From contig CABSEO010000105.1 of NCBI GenBank assembly GCA_902476665.1, positions 1 to 6,783 on the forward strand: a stretch of 6,783 nucleotides of DNA. The letters run 5' to 3'. A program made the position numbers and the translations under genes. The notes beneath the pieces are model-generated. The model did not search any database and was not told where the DNA came from. It saw nothing but the letters and a program-made list of their open reading frames with translations. Every line of letters starts with the position of its first letter. Position 1 is the first letter of the stretch. This document shows positions 6,022 through 6,783 of this stretch, one piece after another. The DNA comes from an uncultured Emergencia sp. Its GTDB lineage: Bacteria; Bacillota; Clostridia; Peptostreptococcales; Anaerovoracaceae.

Positions 6022-6783
6022 ATGAAAATCTTTTGAAGCTGGATATTCTGGGACATAATATTCCGTCCATGATTCGTCAGCTGCAGGATATGACAGGCAT
6101 TGACCCCATGAAAGCCGACCTGACTGACCGAAAGGTTCTGTCCATTTTTAATGGGATCGAAGCGCTGGACATCAAAGATCCGGATTATCAGTACACGCAC
6201 GGAACCTATGCGATCCCGGAGTTTGGCACCGGGTTTGTACGGCAGATGCTGGATGACACCAAACCGGATAAGTTTGCAGATCTGGTGCGTATTTCAGGAT
6301 TTTCTCACGGAACCGACGTATGGCTGAACAATGCCCAGGACTATATTCGAAGCGGCGTTGCCACCATGAGAGAAGTAATTTCCACCAGAGATGACATCAT
6401 GAACTACCTGATTCTGAAGGGCATTGAAAACAAGACGTCTTTCCAGATCATGGAGGATGTGCGTAAAAACAGACCTCTGAAGGAAGAGCAGCTGGCGGTG
6501 ATGAAGGAACACGGAGTGCCTGACTGGTACATTGATTCCTGTATCAAGATTCAGTACATGTTCCCTCGAGCTCACGCGGTGGCCTATGTGATGATGTCTT
6601 TCCGTATGGCATGGTACAAGGTCTATTATCCTGTAGAGTTTTATGCAACGCACTTTACCAGTGTGGTGGCCAATTTTGATGCGGATACTATTCTTAAGGG
6701 ACCACAGGCTGTTCTGGATCGGATACAGATGATTAAAGACATGGGTGACAATGCGACTGCCAAGGAGCAGGCTGATATTCTGG
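5994..6783 (+). CDS. polC: PolC C-terminal piece: third catalytic aspartate, fingers and beyond, incomplete at the right edge
   Basis: Similarity resumes in a third frame at [10 protein letters not shown] (5994-6023) and stays open to the end of the window. KLDILGH carries the third catalytic aspartate at 6042-6044. Then follow [27 protein letters not shown], a finger-domain motif that binds template and incoming nucleotide, and [13 protein letters not shown], all typical of PolC. The frame upstream is closed by a TGA at 5979-5981, so this segment can only be reached by a shift between 5982 and 6018. No good start lies before the aspartate: the first in-frame ATG is at 6069, after it. Separate translation would therefore give a piece without the catalytic residue. 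The C-terminal tail, including any clamp-binding motif, is outside the window. Confidence 0.85.

Larger units (their letters stand above)
3257..6783 (+). pseudogene. polC: DNA polymerase III alpha subunit, PolC type, broken by two frameshifts, exonuclease domain missing, 3' end outside the window
   Basis: PolC is the replicative DNA polymerase of Firmicutes. Similarity to the family is continuous in order but passes through three frames: frame of 3257 to about 4609, frame of 4612 to about 5991, frame of 5994 to the window end. Each change equals one missing base (mod 3). Domain order is N-terminal domains, a charged linker, an OB fold, PHP part 1, PHP part 2, then the polymerase palm and fingers. 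The DnaQ-like exonuclease that PolC normally carries between the two PHP parts is absent. The PolC identity, rather than DnaE, is shown by the N-terminal OB fold before PHP, the four-cysteine zinc module and the FAGEYQ palm motif. About 1,175 codons are present and, by comparison with Bacillus, roughly 90 more lie beyond the edge. The rest of the sequence is well conserved, so this is either very recent damage or sequence error. In Bacillus polC is essential, so an intact copy or a corrected sequence would be expected. Confidence 0.88.

Overview
The window reads as a chromosomal segment from a Gram-positive anaerobe of the class Clostridia, most likely Lachnospiraceae-like. The reasons are a PolC-type replicase (a Firmicutes hallmark), the use of the MEP isoprenoid pathway, and the gene order cdsA - dxr - rseP - ispG - polC. 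This order resembles the Bacillus uppS-cdsA-dxr-rasP-proS-polC cluster, with ispG in the place of proS. Species-level placement cannot be made from the sequence alone.

Layout: all genes are on the + strand with essentially no intergenic DNA. Positions 1-80 hold the last codons of cdsA (CDP-diglyceride synthase). Then come dxr (77-1210, MEP step 2), rseP (1207-2205, site-2 intramembrane protease), ispG (2202-3260, MEP step 6) and polC (3257 to beyond the right edge). All four junctions are the same four-base ATGA stop/start overlap, so this is one tightly coupled operon. No RNA gene, mobile element, CRISPR array or terminator is visible, and no gap reaches 300 bases.

The genes join membrane-lipid and isoprenoid supply (CdsA, Dxr, IspG), membrane proteolysis (RseP) and chromosome replication (PolC) in one transcript. 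dxr, rseP and ispG look intact, with the expected catalytic and metal-binding residues present.

The interest lies in polC. First, its family-level similarity runs through three reading frames in succession: frame of 3257 up to about 4609, frame of 4612 up to about 5991, frame of 5994 to the end. As given it is therefore broken twice, each time by a net -1 change, and the catalytic aspartates fall in different frames. Second, and independently, the DnaQ-like 3'-5' exonuclease domain that normally interrupts the PHP domain of PolC is absent: the first PHP half passes within about 15 residues into the second half. All nine candidate PHP metal ligands are nevertheless kept. This could be a decaying polC, an assembly with indel errors, or a genuine exonuclease-less PolC lineage carrying one or two sequence errors. 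The clean fit on both sides of the first shift slightly favours the last of these.
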